This document shows, piece after piece, positions 28,019-31,388 of a stretch of DNA of 31,388 nucleotides (position 1 is the stretch's first letter; the number at the start of each line of letters is the position of its first letter). The notes beneath the pieces were generated by a model. It was not told the DNA's origin and ran no database searches. It was given only the letters and a program-made list of their open reading frames with translations. Origin of the DNA: CAZTDU01 sp050248795 (GTDB taxonomy: Bacteria > Pseudomonadota > Gammaproteobacteria > Burkholderiales > SG8-39); NCBI GenBank assembly GCA_050248795.1, contig JBFWRS010000037.1, forward strand, positions 1 through 31,388. Reading direction: 5' to 3'. The position numbers and the translations under genes are program-made.

Positions 28019-29392
28019 TCAGTGATTGTGATGGCCGGAAGGCTTGCGCACCTTTACGGTACGGCCACCCACCGCCGGCGCATTTCTCAGTGTCTGTGCA
28101 ACAGGTGGCGCGCCAGTCCACTCGTAGGACACCGTACCCGGCGGATGCTTGTACCAGCCGGGGTCCTTGTAGTCGTTCCTTGCCAGGCCTTCCCGCACCT
28201 TCACGACGGTGAACATGCCGCCCATCTCGATAGGGCCGAAAGGGCCGGTGCCGGTCATCATCGGCAGCGTGTTGTCGGGGAGCGGCATTTCCATCTCGCC
28301 CATGTCGGCCATGCCGCGCTCGGCCATCACCATGTAGTCGGGCACGAGCTTGACGATCTTCTCGGCGACGCCGCGGTGGTCCACGCCGATCATCGTCGGC
28401 ACGTCGTGGCCCATCGCATTCATGGTGTGGTGCGACTTGTGGCAGTGGATCGCCCAGTCGCCGGGCGCATCGGCGACGAACTCGAAGGCGCGCATCTGGC
28501 CCACCGCGACGTCCACAGTCACCTCGGGCCAGCGCGCCGCCTTCGGCACCCAACCGCCATCAGTGCACGTGACCTCGAAATCATAGCCGTGCATGTGAAT
28601 CGGGTGATTCGTCATCGTAAGGTTGCCGAATCGAATGCGCACGCGGTCGCCTTTCCTGACCACGAAGGGGTCGATGCCAGGGAAGACGCGGCTGTTCCAC
28701 GACCAGAGGTTGAAGTTCAGCATCTCGGCGATCTTGGGGGTATAGGCACCGGGTTCGATCTCGTAGGCGTTGATGAGGAAGACAAAATCGCGGTCCACCT
28801 TCATGAACGACGGATTCTTCGGATGCACGACGAGAAAGCCCATCATGCCCATCGCCATCTGCACCATTTCGTCGGCGTGCGGGTGGTACATGAAGGTGCC
28901 GGACTTCTTCATCTCGAACTCGTAGACGTAGGTCTTGCCAACCGGAATGTGCGGCTGCGTCAGCCCACCCACGCCGTCCATGCCCGAGGGCAGCAGGATG
29001 CCGTGCCAGTGGATGGTGGTGTGCTCGGGCAGCTTGTTGGTGACGAAAATGCGCACCTTGTCGCCCTCGACGCATTCGATCGTCGGCCCGGGCGACTGGC
29101 CGTTGTAGCCCCAGAGATGGGCGGTCATGCCGGGCGCGATCTGCCGGCGTACCGGTTCGGCGACGAGGTGGAATTCCTTCCAGCCGTCCTTCATGCGCCA
29201 GGGCAGCGTCCAGCCGTTCAGGGTCACCACCGGGTTGTAAGGCCGCCCGTTGGGCGGATGCAGCGGCGGAGCCATGTCGGGCTTGTCCCGCATTGGCGCC
29301 TCCGGGAGGGATGCGGCGCCAGCGCGCGATACGAGTGCGGCGCCAAGAATGCCCGCGGCCGAGGAGCGGAAAAACTGTCTGCGTGTGCTCAT
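28019..29392 (-). CDS. Tat-exported multicopper oxidase (copper-oxidase CopA type)
   Basis: 457 aa. The N-terminus STRRQFFRSSAAGILGAAL is a twin-arginine signal. All four copper ligand motifs are present: HWHG (128-131), YHPHADE (169-175), HPIHMHG (263-269) and HCHKSHH (316-322). A Met-rich C-terminus (VMAERGMADMGEMEMPLPD) may bind Cu(I). The enzyme probably oxidises Cu(I) in the periplasm. It is intact, unlike the second oxidase at 723-2244, so the function may be redundant. Confidence 0.93.
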   Translation of the reverse strand: MSTRRQFFRSSAAGILGAALVSRAGAASLPEAPMRDKPDMAPPLHPPNGRPYNPVVTLNGWTLPWRMKDGWKEFHLVAEPVRRQIAPGMTAHLWGYNGQSPGPTIECVEGDKVRIFVTNKLPEHTTIHWHGILLPSGMDGVGGLTQPHIPVGKTYVYEFEMKKSGTFMYHPHADEMVQMAMGMMGFLVVHPKNPSFMKVDRDFVFLINAYEIEPGAYTPKIAEMLNFNLWSWNSRVFPGIDPFVVRKGDRVRIRFGNLTMTNHPIHMHGYDFEVTCTDGGWVPKAARWPEVTVDVAVGQMRAFEFVADAPGDWAIHCHKSHHTMNAMGHDVPTMIGVDHRGVAEKIVKLVPDYMVMAERGMADMGEMEMPLPDNTLPMMTGTGPFGPIEMGGMFTVVKVREGLARNDYKDPGWYKHPPGTVSYEWTGAPPVAQTLRNAPAVGGRTVKVRKPSGHHNH

Positions 29393-29402
29393 GTAGATTT
29401 CC

Positions 29403-30800
29403 TCAATGCCCGCCGGCCTGCGCCGCGGGTAATGCCATGCTTTTGCCGCCGGTCGCCAGTGCGCCCGGAGAACCCGAGGTAAGGACCGCCTGCAGGTCGG
29501 ATTCCGCGAGCCAGAAGTCGCGCAGCGTCTCGATGTAGCCGTTCACGCTCATCACCGATTCGCGCGCGTCGGCCAGCAGCTCGAACACCGAGGACAGCAT
29601 GCCGTTGTAGCGCAGCAGCATCTCCTCCGAGATCCGCTTTCTCAGCGGCACCACTTCGTCGCGGTAATGACGCGCGAGGTCGTATGCGGTGCGGTACGCG
29701 GAATAGGCCTCCCGCACTTCGGAGCGAGCGCGAATCGCAAGCTCTGCCGTCCGGTTGACCGACTGCATATAGAAATACTCCGCGCGGGCAACGCGGGCTT
29801 CACCGAAATCGAAGATGGGAATGCGAAGCTCAACCTCCCAGCCGCGCTGCGGCAGCCCGGGTGACTCGGTGTTGTGTATGAAGCCGAGTTCGAACAGGTT
29901 CACGAAGCGGCTGACCTTGGTGAGTCCCATGGATTCGGCGAGCGCCTCGGTATCGCGGCGCGCAGTCTGTACATCGAGCCGCTGCGCGAGCGCCTGCACC
30001 TCCAGGTCGCCGCCGTCACGCGGGGCCTTGGGCAGGTCTGGAAGCCTCTCGGGCAGCCGATAGCTGATGTCGTCGCCCCAGAGCCCCAGCAACCGTGTCA
30101 GTTGCTCGCGTGCCGCGACTTGCGCCTGCTTCACCCGGGCAAGTTGCGCGGTGGTTTCGGCATAGAAGGCCTGTTCGCGCTGCTGGTTGAGCTTCGACCA
30201 GTTGCCTACCGCCGCCATGCGCCGTCCGAGTTCGGCGCTCGCTTCCGCCGCAGTCCTGACCTGCGCCATGTAGCGCACCGCTTCGCCGGCGGCGATGGCG
30301 TTGAAGTAGGCCTTGCGGGCATCGAGCGCGAGCCGCAGCGCCTCCCCCGTAGCGCGCGACTTCGTCGCCTCGAAGCGCTTTTCCTGCGCCTTCGTCTGCA
30401 GGGGGATGGTGACCAGTCCAAGGATGTCGAGGAACACGCTGCGTTCGTACTCGGTTTCGCCGCCGCGACGCAGTTTCGCGAAAGAGAACGTCGGGCCGCT
30501 CCATCGGCTGGCCTGCACCAGATCCGCCTCGGCGATGCCCATCTCGGCGTAGCTTGCCTGCAGGCCCGGATTGTTCAGCAGCGCGATCTGCACCGCGCTC
30601 TCGGGCGTCAGCGGTTGCGCGAGGAGTTCCCTCACGCGCGCGCGCACCGAGTTTGCCTCGTCTTCCGAGCGCACCCATTGCGCATCCTGGCCGGTGCGCT
30701 CGCGCACCGCGGTCTGCACGGTGCCGAAGCCGCCGTCCGGACTGAAGCTCGCACAGCCGCCGATCAGCAGCGCCAAAGCGGCGATCAACATGGCCTTCAT
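29403..30800 (-). CDS. TolC-family outer membrane lipoprotein
   Basis: 465 aa. The lipobox LLIGGCAS predicts a lipid anchor at Cys16. The chain is mostly helical, with two tandem TolC repeats including LTPESAVQIALLNNPGLQAS and VNRTAELAIRARSEVREAYS. Such proteins are outer-membrane exit ducts for RND or other pumps; no pump is adjacent, only a 99-aa secreted protein upstream (ATGA overlap) and the oxidase downstream. It may serve a pump encoded elsewhere. Confidence 0.9.
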   Translation of the reverse strand: MKAMLIAALALLIGGCASFSPDGGFGTVQTAVRERTGQDAQWVRSEDEANSVRARVRELLAQPLTPESAVQIALLNNPGLQASYAEMGIAEADLVQASRWSGPTFSFAKLRRGGETEYERSVFLDILGLVTIPLQTKAQEKRFEATKSRATGEALRLALDARKAYFNAIAAGEAVRYMAQVRTAAEASAELGRRMAAVGNWSKLNQQREQAFYAETTAQLARVKQAQVAAREQLTRLLGLWGDDISYRLPERLPDLPKAPRDGGDLEVQALAQRLDVQTARRDTEALAESMGLTKVSRFVNLFELGFIHNTESPGLPQRGWEVELRIPIFDFGEARVARAEYFYMQSVNRTAELAIRARSEVREAYSAYRTAYDLARHYRDEVVPLRKRISEEMLLRYNGMLSSVFELLADARESVMSVNGYIETLRDFWLAESDLQAVLTSGSPGALATGGKSMALPAAQAGGH

Positions 30801-31096
30801 TTGGCACCTCCGTGCCCGGGGTGGGCGGGCGGCCTGGCGGTTGTGGGCGTGCTGCCGGGACGCACTGACGCAGGCAGGTGGCCGACATGCCCCTTCAGGC
30901 GTGCCATCTCGTCATTTGTCTCGCGCCAGCGCACGAGCTCCGGATCGACGTACGGCCGGTAATCGCGGAACGCGGACTCGTAAGCCGGCACCCCGCCAGG
31001 TTTGGTTGCGTCTGCCGGTGTGGCGCGCGGCGTGTCCTGCGCCGCCGCGCCGCCGGCGCAAAGCGCGCACAGCATTGCTGCACAGATCTTCTGCAT
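30797..31096 (-). CDS. Small secreted protein, TolC-coupled
   Basis: 99 aa from ATG 31096 (GAGGGA upstream). A signal peptide (ICAAMLCALCAGGAAAQ) leads to a hydrophilic chain with ESAFRDYRPYVDPELVRWRE and a Pro/His tail (ARPPAHPGHGGAK). No family was recognised. The 4-bp overlap with the TolC gene suggests they work together; a periplasmic or outer-membrane-associated role is inferred. Confidence 0.75.
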   Translation of the reverse strand: MQKICAAMLCALCAGGAAAQDTPRATPADATKPGGVPAYESAFRDYRPYVDPELVRWRETNDEMARLKGHVGHLPASVRPGSTPTTARPPAHPGHGGAK

Positions 31097-31161
31097 GTTT
31101 CCCTCGTCGCATTGGTCGCGCACACTGCCCGCCGAAGCTGGCGTGCGAAGCGCGCGCAGGC

Positions 31162-31183
31162 ACGGCACCGGTCACGGCGCCGT
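31162..31183. other. 8-bp stem hairpin between small-protein genes
   Basis: ACGGCACC, 6-nt loop, GGCGCCGT: seven Watson-Crick pairs and one A-C mismatch as read on plus, a G-U pair on the minus transcript. It lies 15 nt past the stop of the partial gene. No T-run follows. The gap 31097-31198 holds no other feature. Confidence 0.35.
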
Positions 31184-31198
31184 ATCGTTACTCAAGGC

Positions 31199-31388
31199 TC
31201 AGAGGGCGAGAGGAGGTCGTTCCAGGCGCACCGGCACCGGCGCCCTGGTATGTCGGTCGGTGAACGGGATGGCAAAGCTGCTCGCTGCTGCGGCAGCATC
31301 GAACACCAGCGCGGCAGGCAGCGCAGGCGCACCGATCGGGCAGGCGGCACAATGGCCGCTGGCGGGTTCTTCGGCCGGGCCGCCGGCG
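31199..31388 (-). CDS. Small Cys protein, C-terminal part (DUF2946-like; runs off window)
   Basis: The frame enters from the window end and stops at TGA 31199-31201, giving 62 residues. HCAACP is followed by an Ala-rich stretch and a Pro-rich C-terminus ending VRLERPPLAL. The CxxC motif and proline tail resemble DUF2946-type small proteins near copper genes. Only the C-terminal part is visible, so the call is tentative. Confidence 0.55.
   Translation of the reverse strand, partial: AGGPAEEPASGHCAACPIGAPALPAALVFDAAAAASSFAIPFTDRHTRAPVPVRLERPPLAL

Noticed and set aside
1..31388. CRISPR arrays, tRNA genes, IS elements and attachment sites
   Set aside because: No regularly spaced repeats, cloverleaf sequences, transposases or integrases were found on reading either strand.

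Overview
The window is very GC-rich and looks like an accessory metal-, redox- and stress-response island from a proteobacterium, most likely a betaproteobacterium. That guess rests on base composition, Tat/Sec signal peptides, TolC/CcdA/DsbC families and CueR-type promoters; there is no rRNA or other marker. Every supported gene lies on the minus strand, so the window reads from high to low coordinates. No tRNA, rRNA, IS element, integrase or CRISPR array was seen.

Region 1 (31388 to about 25840) is a periplasmic copper-handling block. It runs: the end of a small Cys protein, a 99-aa secreted protein, a TolC-type lipoprotein, an intact Tat-exported multicopper oxidase, a cupredoxin, a CusF-like chaperone, a Met/Gly-repeat Spy-like protein (with a perfect FNR-type box upstream), a SHOCT membrane protein and a secreted protein of unknown function.

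Region 2 (about 25816 to 21422) is a copper-export block: a CCAHY membrane protein, a CueR-type promoter, a DUF2933-like protein that appears to start at ATT, a small unknown ORF, an ICMT-like methyltransferase, a second CueR-like promoter buried in the end of that gene, a CopA Cu(I)-ATPase and a DUF302 protein.

Region 3 (21397 to 6383) is the most unusual part. About 17 genes run in one direction over 15 kb, almost all overlapping by 1-4 nt or separated by less than 25 nt. It encodes small His-rich and YHS membrane proteins, a beta-CASP metallo-beta-lactamase nuclease, an AMP-phosphorylase-type enzyme, a PRPP synthetase, a lone Rieske protein, a single-CBS protein, a P-type ATPase with CPD in place of CPC, DUF1622, an archaeal-type (type II) GAPDH, L-lactate dehydrogenase, an ABC1/UbiB kinase, an MFS exporter and FtsH. 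Inference: this is a stress or low-oxygen operon joining RNA/nucleotide recycling and lactate fermentation to metal export and membrane-protein quality control.

Region 4 (6244 to 723) is a periplasmic thiol-redox operon: a small Cys-rich secreted protein, DsbC, a BNR-repeat protein, TlpA, CcdA, a CcmG/DsbE-like thioredoxin and a multicopper oxidase. The oxidase is broken by a 7-bp tandem duplication. Region 5 (632 to 1) holds another small Cys protein followed by a TolC-type channel running off the window. The channel's Shine-Dalgarno sequence can pair perfectly with a sequence just after the small gene's stop, which suggests translational coupling.
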